Shown here piece after piece: positions 15,677-25,629 of a DNA stretch of 63,857 bases. Positions within the stretch are counted from its first letter, which is position 1, and every line of letters begins with the position of its first letter. This stretch comes from Hyphomicrobiales bacterium. Its GTDB lineage: Bacteria; Pseudomonadota; Alphaproteobacteria; Rhizobiales; Devosiaceae. Location: positions 1 through 63,857 of the forward strand of contig UCAU01000062.1 of NCBI GenBank assembly GCA_900470445.1. Reading direction: 5' to 3'. The notes under the pieces are model-generated. The model saw only the letters and a program-made list of their open reading frames with translations, searched no databases and was not told the origin of the DNA. The position numbers were made by a program, and so were the translations under genes.

Positions 15677-18342
15677 CAGCTGGCCTTTCCCGGTTCCGCA
15701 AGAGGCAGGCGCAGGGTAAAGCGGGTGCCGCGCTTGCGGATGGCGGGACTGCTCGCCTTGATGGAGCCGCCCATCGAGGCCATCAGGCCCCGCGCGATGG
15801 AGAGGCCCAGGCCCGTGCCCGCCGGGCGGCCATCGCCCTTGGCGCGGCGATAGAATTTGTCGAAGATCTTTTCGAGATCGGCTTCGGGAATGCCCTTGCC
15901 CTGATCGGTCACAGATATGGTGGCGGCGCCATCCTCGGCCCGGGCATAGATGGTGACGGGCAGATTCGCCCCGCCATATTTGCGGGCATTGTCGAGCAGG
16001 TTGAACAGCACCTGTTCGAGCAGCACGGCATCGCCCAGCGCGCGGGGCAGGCCAGGCGCGATGCTGGTCTCTATGAGCAGGTCAGGATGCAATTTGCGGG
16101 CCCGGTCGGTGCTGGTGTCGATAATGGCGGCAAGCTCGATCGGCTCGCGCCGCGCCTTCATCATACCCGCTTCGATCCGGGTCATGTCGAAGAGATTGGC
16201 GACAAAGCGATTGAGGCGCCCGGCTTCTTCCTCGATCGACAGCAGCAGATCGGCTCGACTCTCGGGCGGCATCTTGTCGCCCAGCTGGCGCAGGCTGGTC
16301 ACCGCCCCGGTGATCGAGGCCAGCGGCGTGCGCAGGTCATGTGAGAGCGACGACAGCAAAGCCGATTGCACCTTTTCGCTCTCGCGCGCCACCGAGGCCC
16401 GGGCGCTTTCGCGTGTCAGGCGGGCCCGGTCCAGCGCAATGGCGGATTGATCGAGCAGCGACACCCAGGTGCGCTCTTCATCCGGCGCCAGCGGAATATC
16501 GCGCGGACCCATGACAAGGCCCGCCACCCCCAGCAGACGCTGGGCCGAAATGATGGGGCGGAACAGATAATGGATTTGCGGCAGGGTACCGGTGAGGAAG
16601 CCGGCCGGCTCCTTCTTGTCGAAGGCCCAGCGGGCAGCGGTGAGCTCGGCAGCGCCCAGCGCCTGGTCGGGCGGCCAGGCGGCAGCGGGCAGCAGATCCC
16701 CGGATTCGTCGGGTACCAGCACGATGGCGGGGCGGCTCAGGCTGGCATTGAGGTGGCTGGCAATAGCATCGACGACGCTTTCCTGCCCATGGGCGGCCGA
16801 GAGCGTGCGGGAAAAATCGAGCAAAGCCTGGCTTTGTCGCGCCTGCTGGCGGGAGACTTTTGCACTCTCGCGCAGCCGGGCGGCCAATTGCCCGGCGGCC
16901 AAAGCCACCGCGATGAAGATCACCAGCGACAGCACTTCCTGCGGCTGGGCCACAGTCAATTCGCCGGTGGGTTCGATGAAAAAGAAATTATAGGCGAGGA
17001 ACGACAGCCCCGCCGCGATCAGCGCCGAGCCGCGTCCGGCAATCACCGCCGAAAGCAGCACCGCAGCGAGATACAGCATGGAGAGGTTCTGCAGCGCCAC
17101 CAGCGCCGTCAGGCCCAGCCCGAAAATTGTGGTGGCGCCGACCGAGAGCAGCGGCAGACCCAGCGTCAGCGCCCATTCCGGCAGGCTGGGCCATTTGCGG
17201 GCGCGGCCGGAAGGAGCCGAGCCCTCGCCGGGCACGATGTGAATGCCGATCTCGCCGGCCCCGCGCAGCAGCGCATCGGGCAGCGAGCGGCGGAACCAGC
17301 TTCGGGTCGCCGGTCGGCCGATGACGATCTGGTTAATATGCTCGCGCCGGGCGATGCGCAGGATGGCGTCGACGAAATCACTGGCGCTTTCGCGCCGGGT
17401 TTCGGCCCCCAGCCGTTCGGCGAGGCGCAGGGTTTCTTCCAGCTGTTCGGCCTCGGCCGGCGCGGGCAAGGGTGAGCCCGGCCGCGCCAGCGACACCACC
17501 AGCCAACGGGCATTGAGTCCCGAGGCGAGGCGGCTGGCCACTCGCACCACGCTTTCGGACATGGCATCGGGCCCGACACAAACCAGTAGCCGTTCGCCCG
17601 TAGCCCAGGGGCCTTCCACCGCGCTTTGGCGCAGGAAATCCACCATCTGGTCATCCACCCGGTCGGCAGCGCGCCGCAGCGCCAATTCGCGCAGCGCGGT
17701 CAGCGTGGCCGGTTTGAAAAAGCCGTCCAGTGCCCGCTTGGCATTGTCGGGCAGATAGACCTTGCCCGCATTGAGCCGGGCGATCAGCTCGGCGGGTGGC
17801 AGATCGACCAGGATCACCTCATCGGCCCGCTTGAGCACGATATCGGGCACCGTCTCACGCACCGGAATGCCGGCAATGCGCGCAACAAGATCGGAGAGGC
17901 TTTCAAGGTGCTGGATATTGAGCGCGGTCCACACATCGATCCCCGCGCCAACCAGCTCGGCAATGTCCTGAAAGCGCTTGGGATGGCGCGAGCCCGGCGC
18001 ATTGCTATGCGCCAATTCGTCCACGATCAGCAAAGCCGGCCGCCGGGCCAGGGCGGCATCGAGATCGAACTCGCCATAGGGCGTGTCGCCGCCTTGGCGG
18101 GGCAGCACTTCAATGCCCTCGGCCAGCTTGGCCGTCTCGCTGCGGCCGTGGGTTTCGACCAGCCCAATGACCACATCCATGCCGCTGGCCTTGAGTCCGC
18201 GTGCCCGCTCCAGCATGGCATAGGTTTTCCCCACGCCCGGCGCCGCGCCCAGAAACACCGTCAGCTTGCCACGGCCCTCGCGCGCGGCAAGCTGGAGCAG
18301 GACGGCGGGGTCCGGCCTGTCTGTTTCGGTCTGGCGAGCCAT
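15676..18342 (-). CDS. kdpD: sensor histidine kinase KdpD
   Basis: This 888-aa protein has the full KdpD layout. An N-terminal KdpD domain with Walker A GAAPGVGKTYAML is followed by a USP-like domain (about 245-370), four closely spaced transmembrane helices (about 395-490), a GAF-like region, a HisKA domain with phosphoacceptor His668 (LSHDLRTPLASI), and a HATPase domain (NLLDNARKYGG, GTGLGLSIARGL). It senses potassium limitation or turgor. It begins 2 nt past the kdpC stop on the same transcript. Confidence 0.95.
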   Translation of the reverse strand: MARQTETDRPDPAVLLQLAAREGRGKLTVFLGAAPGVGKTYAMLERARGLKASGMDVVIGLVETHGRSETAKLAEGIEVLPRQGGDTPYGEFDLDAALARRPALLIVDELAHSNAPGSRHPKRFQDIAELVGAGIDVWTALNIQHLESLSDLVARIAGIPVRETVPDIVLKRADEVILVDLPPAELIARLNAGKVYLPDNAKRALDGFFKPATLTALRELALRRAADRVDDQMVDFLRQSAVEGPWATGERLLVCVGPDAMSESVVRVASRLASGLNARWLVVSLARPGSPLPAPAEAEQLEETLRLAERLGAETRRESASDFVDAILRIARREHINQIVIGRPATRSWFRRSLPDALLRGAGEIGIHIVPGEGSAPSGRARKWPSLPEWALTLGLPLLSVGATTIFGLGLTALVALQNLSMLYLAAVLLSAVIAGRGSALIAAGLSFLAYNFFFIEPTGELTVAQPQEVLSLVIFIAVALAAGQLAARLRESAKVSRQQARQSQALLDFSRTLSAAHGQESVVDAIASHLNASLSRPAIVLVPDESGDLLPAAAWPPDQALGAAELTAARWAFDKKEPAGFLTGTLPQIHYLFRPIISAQRLLGVAGLVMGPRDIPLAPDEERTWVSLLDQSAIALDRARLTRESARASVARESEKVQSALLSSLSHDLRTPLASITGAVTSLRQLGDKMPPESRADLLLSIEEEAGRLNRFVANLFDMTRIEAGMMKARREPIELAAIIDTSTDRARKLHPDLLIETSIAPGLPRALGDAVLLEQVLFNLLDNARKYGGANLPVTIYARAEDGAATISVTDQGKGIPEADLEKIFDKFYRRAKGDGRPAGTGLGLSIARGLMASMGGSIKASSPAIRKRGTRFTLRLPLAEPGKAS

Positions 18343-18343
18343 A

Positions 18344-18910
18344 TCAATTCCCGAGGGGAGCGGCCGCGTCCAACGCCAGATTGAGGCGCAGCACGTTGAC
18401 GCGCATTTCCCCGAATATACCCAAAGCCGGGCCTTCCGTCACATCTGCGACGAGCTTGGCGATGGTCGCCGGTTCGACCCCGCGCGCCTTGGCAACGCGG
18501 GCGATCTGGCTGGCGGCATATTGCGGAGAAATATGCGGATCAAGCCCCGAGCCCGAGGTGGTGACCGCATCACCCGGCACTGGCCCGCCGCCCATGGCCT
18601 GCACCGAAGCCGCAACGCGATCGACCAGCGCCTTGCCGGTCGGCCCGATATTGGAGCCGGTGGATGCACCCGCATTATAGGGCTCGGGCCCGGTCGCCGA
18701 AGGACGCGGCCAGAAATATTTCGGCTCGGCGAAATTCTGCCCGATCAGGTCGGAGCCGATCGTGACGCCATCCCGCTCGATACGGCTGCCATTGGCCTGC
18801 CCGGGAAAGGCGACCTGCGCCGCAGCGGTAATGGCGAGGGGATAGGCGAGGCCCGTAACGGCCGAGAGCAGGATGGTGAGGACGATGGCAGGACGGATTT
18901 GGTTGAGCAT
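18344..18910 (-). CDS. kdpC: potassium-transporting ATPase subunit KdpC
   Basis: This 188-aa protein has one N-terminal membrane helix (RPAIVLTILLSAVTGLAYPL) and a periplasmic domain with the KdpC signatures GSDLIGQNF, YFWPRPSAT, GSNIGPTG and SGSGLDPHISP. KdpC assists ATP binding and assembly of the KdpFABC complex. It lies between kdpB and kdpD with short gaps, as in standard kdp operons. Confidence 0.95.
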   Translation of the reverse strand: MLNQIRPAIVLTILLSAVTGLAYPLAITAAAQVAFPGQANGSRIERDGVTIGSDLIGQNFAEPKYFWPRPSATGPEPYNAGASTGSNIGPTGKALVDRVAASVQAMGGGPVPGDAVTTSGSGLDPHISPQYAASQIARVAKARGVEPATIAKLVADVTEGPALGIFGEMRVNVLRLNLALDAAAPLGN

Positions 18911-18924
18911 TTTCGTGGCTCCCT

Positions 18925-20979
18925 TCAGATGATGCCAAGCGCAGCGACGGCCATATCAATCAGCTTGATGCCGATAAACGGGGCGACCAGGCCGCCCAGG
19001 CCGTAAACCAGCAGGTTGCGGGACAACAGCGCCGCGGCGCCGACCGGGCGGTATTTCACCCCGCGCAAAGCCAGCGGGATCAGCGCCACGATGATCAGCG
19101 CGTTGAAGATCACTGCCGACAGGATCGCCGATTGCGGCGAGGTCAGCCCCATGATGTTGAGCGCGCCCAGCTGGGGATAGGTGACCAGGAACAGCGCTGG
19201 GATGATCGCGAAATATTTGGCCACGTCATTGGCGATGGAGAAGGTGGTGAGCGAGCCGCGCGTCATCAGGATCTGCTTGCCGATTTCCACGATCTCGATG
19301 AGCTTGGTGGGGCTGGAATCCAGATCCACCATATTGCCCGCCTCGCGCGCCGCCTGGGTGCCCGATTGCATGGCGACACCCACATCGGCCTGCGCCAGGG
19401 CCGGCGCATCATTGGTGCCATCGCCGCACATGGCGATCAGCCGCCCGCCGGTCTGTTCCTTGCGGATAAACTCCAGCTTCTGCTCGGGGGTGGCTTCAGC
19501 GAGGAAATCATCGACCCCCGCTTCCGAAGCAATGGCGGCGGCTGTGACGGGATTGTCGCCCGTGACCATGATGGTGCGGATGCCCATGGCGCGCAGGGCC
19601 GCAAACCGCTCCTTGATGCCGGGCTTGACCACATCCTTGAGATGCACGACGCCGAGCAGCCGATCCGCCTCCGCCACAGCCAGCGGCGTGCCGCCGGTGC
19701 GCGCAATGGCATCGACCGCCTTGTTGAACTCCGGGCTGGCCTGCGCCTTGTCGAGCCCGACAAAGCGCAGCACCGCATCCACCGCGCCCTTGCGAATGCG
19801 CCGGCCTTCGATGTCGATGCCCGAAATGCGGGTCTGGGCCGAGAAGGCAATGGTCGTCGTGCCATTGCCCACAATGCGCGGCTCGCTCAGGCCGAAATCG
19901 CTCTTGGCCAAAGCCACGATGGAGCGCCCTTCGGCGGTTTCATCGGCCAGCGACGCCAGCAGCACCGCCTCGGCCAGCTCCTTCTCGCTCACCCCCGATA
20001 CCGGCAAAAACTCGGACGCCATGCGATTGCCAAAGGTGATCGTGCCGGTCTTGTCGAGCAGCAGCGTATCCACATCCCCCGCCGCTTCCACGGCCCGGCC
20101 CGAAGTGGCGATGACATTGAAGCGGATTAGCCGGTCCATGCCGGCAATGCCGATGGCCGACAGCAAGCCGCCGATCGTGGTGGGGATCAGCGTTACCAGC
20201 AAAGCCGCCAGCACGGCCACCGACAGATCGGTGCCCGAATAAAGCGCCAACCCGTACAGCGTCACCACGGCAATCAGGAACACCAGCGTCAGCCCGGAGA
20301 GCAGGATCGACAGCGCGATTTCGTTGGGCGTCTTCTGCCGCTTGGCCCCTTCGATCAGCGCGATCATGCGGTCGACAAAGCTCTCGCCCGGCTTGGTGGT
20401 GATGCGCACCTTGAGCCAGTCGGAAATCACCTGCGTGCCGCCGGTCACGGCCGAGCGATCCCCGCCCGCCTCGCGGATCACCGGTGCAGACTCGCCCGTA
20501 ATGGCGCTTTCATTGACTGAGGCCACGCCTTCGATGACCTCGCCATCGCCGGGGATGAGATCATTGACCTCGACCAGCACAATATCGCCGATCTTGAGCG
20601 CCGTGGCCGGAATGACCTCGCAGCCATTATTGCCGCTCTGGTTGGCGAACAGCATTTTCTTGGCGACGAGGTCCGATTTGCTGCGTTTCAGGCTCTCCGC
20701 CTGCGCCTTGCCGCGCCCTTCGGCAACGGCTTCGGCGAAAGTGGCGAACAGCACGGTGAACCACAGCCAAAGCGCGATCTGGCCGGAAAAGCTGGCGGCC
20801 AGGCCACCAGCCAAGTCCTGGATGAAGATGGCGGTGACGAGCACAGCCACCACTTCAGTGACGAAAATCACTGGATTGCGGATCAGCTGGCGTGGATCGA
20901 GCTTGATCACCGCGTCGCGCAGCGCCGGCACCAGAATGGCGGGCGAGAGAATGGAAATGGATTTGGCGGAAGTGGACAT
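18925..20979 (-). CDS. kdpB: potassium-transporting ATPase catalytic subunit KdpB
   Basis: This 684-aa P-type ATPase has the phosphorylated Asp309 in [10 protein letters not shown], the actuator motif [14 protein letters not shown], the nucleotide-binding region and the hinge [10 protein letters not shown] / [18 protein letters not shown]. Membrane helices lie near the N terminus and in the last 100 residues. Length and motifs are normal for KdpB, so the pump is expected to be functional. Confidence 0.96.
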   Translation of the reverse strand: MSTSAKSISILSPAILVPALRDAVIKLDPRQLIRNPVIFVTEVVAVLVTAIFIQDLAGGLAASFSGQIALWLWFTVLFATFAEAVAEGRGKAQAESLKRSKSDLVAKKMLFANQSGNNGCEVIPATALKIGDIVLVEVNDLIPGDGEVIEGVASVNESAITGESAPVIREAGGDRSAVTGGTQVISDWLKVRITTKPGESFVDRMIALIEGAKRQKTPNEIALSILLSGLTLVFLIAVVTLYGLALYSGTDLSVAVLAALLVTLIPTTIGGLLSAIGIAGMDRLIRFNVIATSGRAVEAAGDVDTLLLDKTGTITFGNRMASEFLPVSGVSEKELAEAVLLASLADETAEGRSIVALAKSDFGLSEPRIVGNGTTTIAFSAQTRISGIDIEGRRIRKGAVDAVLRFVGLDKAQASPEFNKAVDAIARTGGTPLAVAEADRLLGVVHLKDVVKPGIKERFAALRAMGIRTIMVTGDNPVTAAAIASEAGVDDFLAEATPEQKLEFIRKEQTGGRLIAMCGDGTNDAPALAQADVGVAMQSGTQAAREAGNMVDLDSSPTKLIEIVEIGKQILMTRGSLTTFSIANDVAKYFAIIPALFLVTYPQLGALNIMGLTSPQSAILSAVIFNALIIVALIPLALRGVKYRPVGAAALLSRNLLVYGLGGLVAPFIGIKLIDMAVAALGII

Positions 20980-20988
20980 GTTGATTTC

Positions 20989-22698
20989 CTAAAAGCTCTG
21001 CCCGGCCAGCATGGCGAAATGCTCGACAACGGGGCCCAGAGCCAGGGCCGGGAAGAACTGCAGCCCGCCCAGGATGATGATGATGCCGATGAGCAGGCCC
21101 ACAAACAGCGGCCTGTCGGTGGGGAACGTGCCCGACGAGGCGGGAACGCGTGGCTTGCTCACCAGCCCGCCGGCAATGGCCAGCACTGGCACGAGATAGG
21201 CAAAGCGTCCCAGCAGCATGGCGATGCCAAGCGTCGTATTGTACCAGGGCGTGTTCGCCGTCAGCCCGCCAAAGGCCGAGCCATTATTCCCCGCCGCCGA
21301 GGTATAGGCGTAGAGAATTTCGCTGAGCCCATGCGGGCCGGGGGTGAGGATCGAGCTGGTGCCGAATTCCGCCACCGCCGAGATGGCGGTAAAGCCGAGG
21401 ATGGTCAGCGGCAGGATGAGAATGGCCAGCATGGCAAACTTCATCTCGCGGGCTTCGATTTTCTTGCCGAGCAGTTCGGGCGTGCGTCCGACCATCAGCC
21501 CCGCCACAAAGACAGCGAGAATGGCAAAGACCAAGAGGCCATAGAGCCCCGACCCGACACCGCCGGGCAGCACTTCGCCCAGCTGGATCAGGAACATGGG
21601 CACGAGGCCTCCAAGCGGGGTGAGCGAGCCATGCATGGCATTGACGCCACCATTCGAGAGGCCCGTCGTGACAGCCGCATACAGCGCCGACATGGCCTGG
21701 CCGAAGCGGACTTCCTTGCCTTCCATATTGCCGAGAGAGGGATCGACGCCCACCGCGGTCAGCAGCGGATTGCCTAACGTCTCGGCCCAATAGATGGCGC
21801 CGGTGCCGATCACCAGCATGATCACGGTGACCGAAATCAGCGCCCAGCCCTGGCGGCGATTGCCCACCATCTGCCCGAAGGCATAGACCAGGGAGGCCGA
21901 GACGCCGAGCATGGCGATGATGTTGAGATAGTTCGAGAAGGCGTTGGGGTTTTCGAACGGATGGGCGGCATTGACGTTGAAGAACCCGCCGCCATTGGTG
22001 CCCAATTGCTTGATGGCTTCCTGGCTGGCAACCGGCCCGGTGGCGATAGTCTGCTGCAGCCCTTCCAACGTCGTGGCCGTAAAGCTGGCATCCAGGCTCT
22101 GCGGCACGCCCATGGCGACAAAAGCCAGTGCCACCACGATTGCCAGCGGCAGCAGCACATAAAGCGTGGCGCGGGTCAGATCGACCCAGAAATTGCCCAG
22201 CTCACTGGCGCCGGAGCGCACAAAGGCCCGGGTCAGCGCCATGGCCACGGCTATGCCGGTGGCGGCAGACACGAAGTTCTGCACGGTGAGGCCCAGCATC
22301 TGGCTGAGATGGCTCATCGTGGTTTCCCCGCCATAGCTCTGCCAATTGGTATTGGTGACAAAGCTGGCGGCGGTGTTGAAGGCCAGGTCCGGCGGCACGC
22401 CAGCAAAGCCCTGCGGATTGAGCGGCAGCACATTCTGCAGCCGCAAGATGGCGTAGAGAAACAGGAATCCGACGAGGCTGAACAGCAGCACGCCGATCGT
22501 ATAGGCGAGCCAGCCCTGCTCCTTGTCGGGGCGCACCCCGGCGAGGGCATAAAAGCCGCGCTCGACGGGAGCGAGCATGGGCGAGAGAAAAGTGCGCTCG
22601 CCGGAAAACACCTTGGCCATATAGAGGCCAAGCGGTTTGACGAGCAAAAGGACTGCAACCAGCACGAAGCCGATTTGCAGCCAGCCAATGAGGGACAT
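20989..22698 (-). CDS. kdpA: potassium-transporting ATPase subunit KdpA
   Basis: This 569-aa polytopic protein is the potassium-binding and channel-like subunit. The repeated selectivity-filter segments are visible, for example [46 protein letters not shown] and [11 protein letters not shown]. An SD-like GGAG precedes the ATG at 22698. It begins 16 nt downstream of kdpF. Confidence 0.96.
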   Translation of the reverse strand: MSLIGWLQIGFVLVAVLLLVKPLGLYMAKVFSGERTFLSPMLAPVERGFYALAGVRPDKEQGWLAYTIGVLLFSLVGFLFLYAILRLQNVLPLNPQGFAGVPPDLAFNTAASFVTNTNWQSYGGETTMSHLSQMLGLTVQNFVSAATGIAVAMALTRAFVRSGASELGNFWVDLTRATLYVLLPLAIVVALAFVAMGVPQSLDASFTATTLEGLQQTIATGPVASQEAIKQLGTNGGGFFNVNAAHPFENPNAFSNYLNIIAMLGVSASLVYAFGQMVGNRRQGWALISVTVIMLVIGTGAIYWAETLGNPLLTAVGVDPSLGNMEGKEVRFGQAMSALYAAVTTGLSNGGVNAMHGSLTPLGGLVPMFLIQLGEVLPGGVGSGLYGLLVFAILAVFVAGLMVGRTPELLGKKIEAREMKFAMLAILILPLTILGFTAISAVAEFGTSSILTPGPHGLSEILYAYTSAAGNNGSAFGGLTANTPWYNTTLGIAMLLGRFAYLVPVLAIAGGLVSKPRVPASSGTFPTDRPLFVGLLIGIIIILGGLQFFPALALGPVVEHFAMLAGQSF

Positions 22699-22714
22699 AT
22701 CTGGCTCCGAAGGA

Positions 22715-22795
22715 TCAGAAGCGCTCGGGGGCCAGCAGCGTCACCACAAGGTAGACGGCCAGCGCCAGCGCGATAAGAAAAGCGATGATGAGCAT
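22715..22795 (-). CDS. kdpF: potassium-transporting ATPase subunit KdpF
   Basis: This 26-residue peptide consists of one membrane helix ([19 protein letters not shown]) ending in the characteristic APERF. KdpF stabilises the KdpABC complex in the membrane. Its short size hides it from most gene finders. It lies 8 nt after the preceding 27-aa ORF and 16 nt before kdpA. Confidence 0.9.
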   Translation of the reverse strand: MLIIAFLIALALAVYLVVTLLAPERF

Positions 22796-22803
22796 GGTGC
22801 CGC

Positions 22804-22887
22804 TCACAGGCGATGCAGCGCCGCGGCATAGATCGCCAGAGCGATCAACGTGCCGGCGCCAAGAGCAATAAATGCAAGGTCGAGCAT
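22804..22887 (-). CDS. 27-aa single-helix membrane protein at the head of the kdp operon
   Basis: An ATG at 22887 follows GGAGG (22894-22898 on the opposite strand) at good spacing and opens a 27-codon frame. The peptide begins MLDLAFIALGAGTLIALAIY and ends in the charged RL pair, so it is one hydrophobic helix. It is the first frame of the kdp transcript and stops 8 nt before kdpF, an arrangement that suggests translation. It is not KdpF, which is clearly the next ORF. I do not know an assigned function; it could be a second tiny accessory subunit. Confidence 0.65.
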   Translation of the reverse strand: MLDLAFIALGAGTLIALAIYAAALHRL

Positions 22888-22961
22888 AACGAGCCTCCAA
22901 TTGAGGCCCATTCATTGCGCCCATGCGCCGTCAGATTTCCATATGGAATGCGGCGCCGCGG

Positions 22962-22980
22962 CATAAGGATTTCATAAGGA
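22962..22980. promoter_or_regulatory. tandem CATAAGGA repeat upstream of kdp, candidate KdpE site
   Basis: CATAAGGA occurs at 22962-22969 and 22973-22980, a period of 11 bp, about one helical turn. OmpR-family regulators bind such direct repeats as head-to-tail dimers. The repeat is about 75 bp upstream of the first kdp ORF, a typical activator position. The identification with KdpE is inferred. Confidence 0.6.
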
Positions 22981-22992
22981 CGCCGTGTGGCT

Positions 22993-23150
22993 TCAGTCGC
23001 GTCCGCGGTAGCGAAGGCCCTTCACATCCTTGGGCGAGAGGCCGAATTGGCGGCCGAAATGGCCTGGCTCGCTAACACCGCAGGCGGCGATGATGTCGGC
23101 GATGATCACCTCGGCCGGGGATGTTTCCAACAGCTTGCGGGCGCGAATCC
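22993..23150 (-). pseudogene. AraC-family regulator, C-terminal remnant
   Basis: On the minus strand a frame without a start codon reads ARKLLETSPAEVIIADIIAA, then CGVSEPGHFGRQFGLSPKDV, ending at TGA (22993-22995). This matches the last helix-turn-helix of AraC/XylS regulators (the CGF...FSR.F...G.SP pattern). An in-frame TAG lies just upstream and nothing recognisable precedes it, so the rest of the gene has been lost. The rest of the 368-bp gap between the kdp leader and glcG-like gene holds no other gene I can see. Confidence 0.65.
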
Positions 23151-23255
23151 TGCTCTACCGGCCGCCAGCGGAAGAGACGGGAAGCAGCCGGGGCCTGAAG
23201 GTTAGTCGTGCGGTGAACCGCATTTCACCAAGCCCGCAGGCCCGCCGTCCGGGCG

Positions 23256-23672
23256 TCAGACGGCAAAGCCATCCACGCCGGCCTGGGCCACCGTGAGATC
23301 CTGTGCCGGAGTGCCGGAGCTAACTCCGATGCTGCCGACCACGGCCCCGCCGACTATAATGGGCAGGCCACCGCCCACCACCATCAACCGGCCGCCAATC
23401 GCGGAATTGATGCCATAGGCCGGCGCGCCCGGCTGGCTGGCAGCGCCATATTCATGCGTCGCCTTCTTGGCCGCGGCTGCGGTATAGGCCTTATCGATGG
23501 CAATGGTGATGCTGGTCACCTTGCCGCCATCCATGCGTTCGAAGGCGACGAGATTACCGCTGTCATCGGAAACGGCGATGCACATGGGCACTCCGATCTC
23601 CTGCGCCTTGCGCGTGGCGGCGGCAATGATCTTGCGGGCGTCCTCTATGTCGAGGCGGCTGGTGGTGAGCAT
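23256..23672 (-). CDS. GlcG/HbpS family heme-binding-type protein
   Basis: This 138-aa protein belongs to the GlcG/HbpS/DUF336 family: DDSGNLVAFERMDGGK, AIDKAYTAAA and GGLPIIVGGAVVGSIGVSSG are the typical segments. Members bind haem or cobalamin-like cofactors, or ride in glycolate and diol operons with unclear function. No signal peptide is visible, so it is probably cytoplasmic. It follows the DMT transporter gene on the same strand with a gap of about 100 bp. Confidence 0.82.
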   Translation of the reverse strand: MLTTSRLDIEDARKIIAAATRKAQEIGVPMCIAVSDDSGNLVAFERMDGGKVTSITIAIDKAYTAAAAKKATHEYGAASQPGAPAYGINSAIGGRLMVVGGGLPIIVGGAVVGSIGVSSGTPAQDLTVAQAGVDGFAV

Positions 23673-23769
23673 GGGGTATCCTTTGCGTCTGAGCTCCGCC
23701 TTGGCTAACGCATCGATTTCCTATCGTGGCAGAGCGATCACGGCTTTTCCACAATGCGGAAGCCAGGTC

Positions 23770-24660
23770 CTATAGCCGCGACAGAATAATGACCGCGCCG
23801 CCGATTGCGATCAATCCGGCCCCCAGCACGACCTCTAAAGACGGAACTTCGTTGAAGAACAGCCAGCCGATCAGCGCGGCAAACAGCAGGGATGCGTAGC
23901 TTAGCGGCGCCAGGACGCTGACCTTCGCCAGAGAATAGGCGCGTATATTAAGATATTGCCCCAGAATGGCCATCGGCCCGAGCAGCAGCAGGACCAGATT
24001 GGTGACGCTCCAGGATTGCCAGGTCATCAGCGCCGGCACCGCCAGCAGGATCATGCCGAAAAAATTGGCGTGGGCGAGAGTCACCATGGGGCGATCGGCA
24101 GTGGTCAGCACCTTGATGAAGATGCTTTCGACCCCCATCAACACGGCGCCGAGCATGACCACGGATGCGGGGATCAGATAGCTCGCGTCAAATCCGCTGA
24201 ACGCTCCGCGAGCAGCCATCACCACGGACGCACCCAAAAGGCAGATCAGACCGCCACCGATTTGTCGCGGGCTCAGGCGATCCCCGAGGATAAGCGCGCC
24301 GAAACTGACGGCGAAGACAACGCTCAAAAGGCTAATCGCATTGGCGTCGACTATGGGCATGTGCATATTGCCGAAGATAAGCGCAGCGCCGCCCAGGCCG
24401 CCGGCCAGAACGCGGAAGATCTGCTTGGTTCGGTGCTGGCTCTGCAGTGAGCGCCAGCTTTCTTTGCGCACCATGGCAATGACGAGAATGGTTAGGAAAC
24501 CGCCCGCAAAGCGCAGGAACATCACCTGCAAAGGCGAAACCGGCTCGCTGGCGAGGCGACCGGAAATAAAGACCAGAACAAATATCAGCGTGGTCAGCAG
24601 CGAAAAGGCGCCAGCAGCCAGATTGCGCTGGCCATTCTCTGGAAGATCACGGGTCGTCAC
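23770..24660 (-). CDS. DMT superfamily (EamA) transporter
   Basis: This 296-aa protein has ten predicted hydrophobic helices in two EamA repeats (residues about 15-145 and 160-290). Signatures include LRFAGGFLTILVIA and the paired LSVVFAVSFGALILGDRLS and PLSYASLLFAALIGWLFFNE. DMT proteins export or import small metabolites. It lies 12 bp after the iclR gene, so the two are likely cotranscribed and IclR may control it. The substrate is unknown. Confidence 0.87.
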   Translation of the reverse strand: MTTRDLPENGQRNLAAGAFSLLTTLIFVLVFISGRLASEPVSPLQVMFLRFAGGFLTILVIAMVRKESWRSLQSQHRTKQIFRVLAGGLGGAALIFGNMHMPIVDANAISLLSVVFAVSFGALILGDRLSPRQIGGGLICLLGASVVMAARGAFSGFDASYLIPASVVMLGAVLMGVESIFIKVLTTADRPMVTLAHANFFGMILLAVPALMTWQSWSVTNLVLLLLGPMAILGQYLNIRAYSLAKVSVLAPLSYASLLFAALIGWLFFNEVPSLEVVLGAGLIAIGGAVIILSRL

Positions 24661-24672
24661 AATGTGGCTTAT

Positions 24673-25461
24673 CTACCTTGTCGCGCCTGCGGCCAAGCCG
24701 CTGATAGATCGGGTCATCTCCGCCGCCGCACGGGCGACCAATTGCCCCAGCACAGGCAGACGATCCTCCGGCAGGCGGCTGGGAAGGCCCGAGATGGAGA
24801 GCGCGCAGACCACGTCGGCGTGGCGATCATAGACTGGCGCGGCAACGCAGCGTAGGCCCGGCAGATATTCCTCGTCGTCAACCGCATAGCCATCGGCGCG
24901 GATGCGCTCGAGTTGCACCTTGAGCGCATCCCGGCAGGTTAGCGTCTTGCCGGTGACCCGGCGCATACCGTAGCGGTTCAGGAAGTTCGAGACGTCTCCA
25001 CCCGAATACGTCGCAAGCACCGACTTGCCCATGCCCGAGGCGGTCATCGGCGTGCGGCCACCGACGCGCGAGATCGAGCGGGTGATTTCACGGCTCTTAA
25101 GTTGGTCCACCAGCACGATTTCGCCGTTGTCGACGACACCCAGATTGATGGTTTCGTGCGTCTGGTCCCGCAGCCGGCGCAGGTAAGGCTGCGCGGGGGC
25201 GAGAAAATTGCGATCACGAACGAAGGCATTGCCGATGGCAAACGTGTGCAGCCCGATATGCCAAAGATTGTCGCTTGGCAGGAATTGCACGAATCGCCGC
25301 TGCTCCAGCGTAGTCAGCAGGCGATGCACCGTCGTCAGCGACAGTTTCGTCTGCCGCGCCAGATCGGTGAGACGGAGCCCGCCCCCCGCCTCGCCTAAGG
25401 TTTCCATGATGACCATGGCCCGGTCTACCGATTGTACGCGACCATCAAGTGGTTTGCTCAC
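24673..25461 (-). CDS. IclR family transcriptional regulator
   Basis: This 262-aa protein has an N-terminal winged helix-turn-helix (RLTDLARQTKLSLTTVHRLL, residues about 28-47) and a C-terminal IclR effector domain (GRRTPMTASGMGKSVLA-like segment and the DEEYLPGLRCVAAPV strand). It is divergent from the lacI gene, sharing the promoter region with a 16-bp palindrome. IclR regulators usually sense aromatic or sugar-derived acids and act on adjoining catabolic genes. Confidence 0.9.
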   Translation of the reverse strand: MSKPLDGRVQSVDRAMVIMETLGEAGGGLRLTDLARQTKLSLTTVHRLLTTLEQRRFVQFLPSDNLWHIGLHTFAIGNAFVRDRNFLAPAQPYLRRLRDQTHETINLGVVDNGEIVLVDQLKSREITRSISRVGGRTPMTASGMGKSVLATYSGGDVSNFLNRYGMRRVTGKTLTCRDALKVQLERIRADGYAVDDEEYLPGLRCVAAPVYDRHADVVCALSISGLPSRLPEDRLPVLGQLVARAAAEMTRSISGLAAGATR

Positions 25462-25530
25462 GACGCCCTCCTAGGATCGCAGATCACCGCCTGGGGCTCC
25501 TCAACCCCAATCAAGCAACTCAGCACAAGA

Positions 25531-25546
25531 ATGGTAGCGCTACCAT
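25531..25546. promoter_or_regulatory. 16-bp palindromic operator ATGGTAGCGCTACCAT
   Basis: A perfect 16-bp palindrome with a central CG lies between divergent iclR and lacI. The central CG and A/T-flanked arms are typical of LacI/GalR-family operators (GntR/IdnR-like pattern). A weak promoter TTGGTC-N17-TATGGT (25552-25580) directed at lacI lies just downstream, so binding here would autoregulate lacI and may repress iclR. Confidence 0.75.
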
Positions 25547-25629
25547 AACACTTGGTCAACCGCATTGGTTTGGCTATGGTGGGTGGAAAACGCAGCGCCA
25601 GACATCAAAGAAAAAAGCAAAGAAACGCC

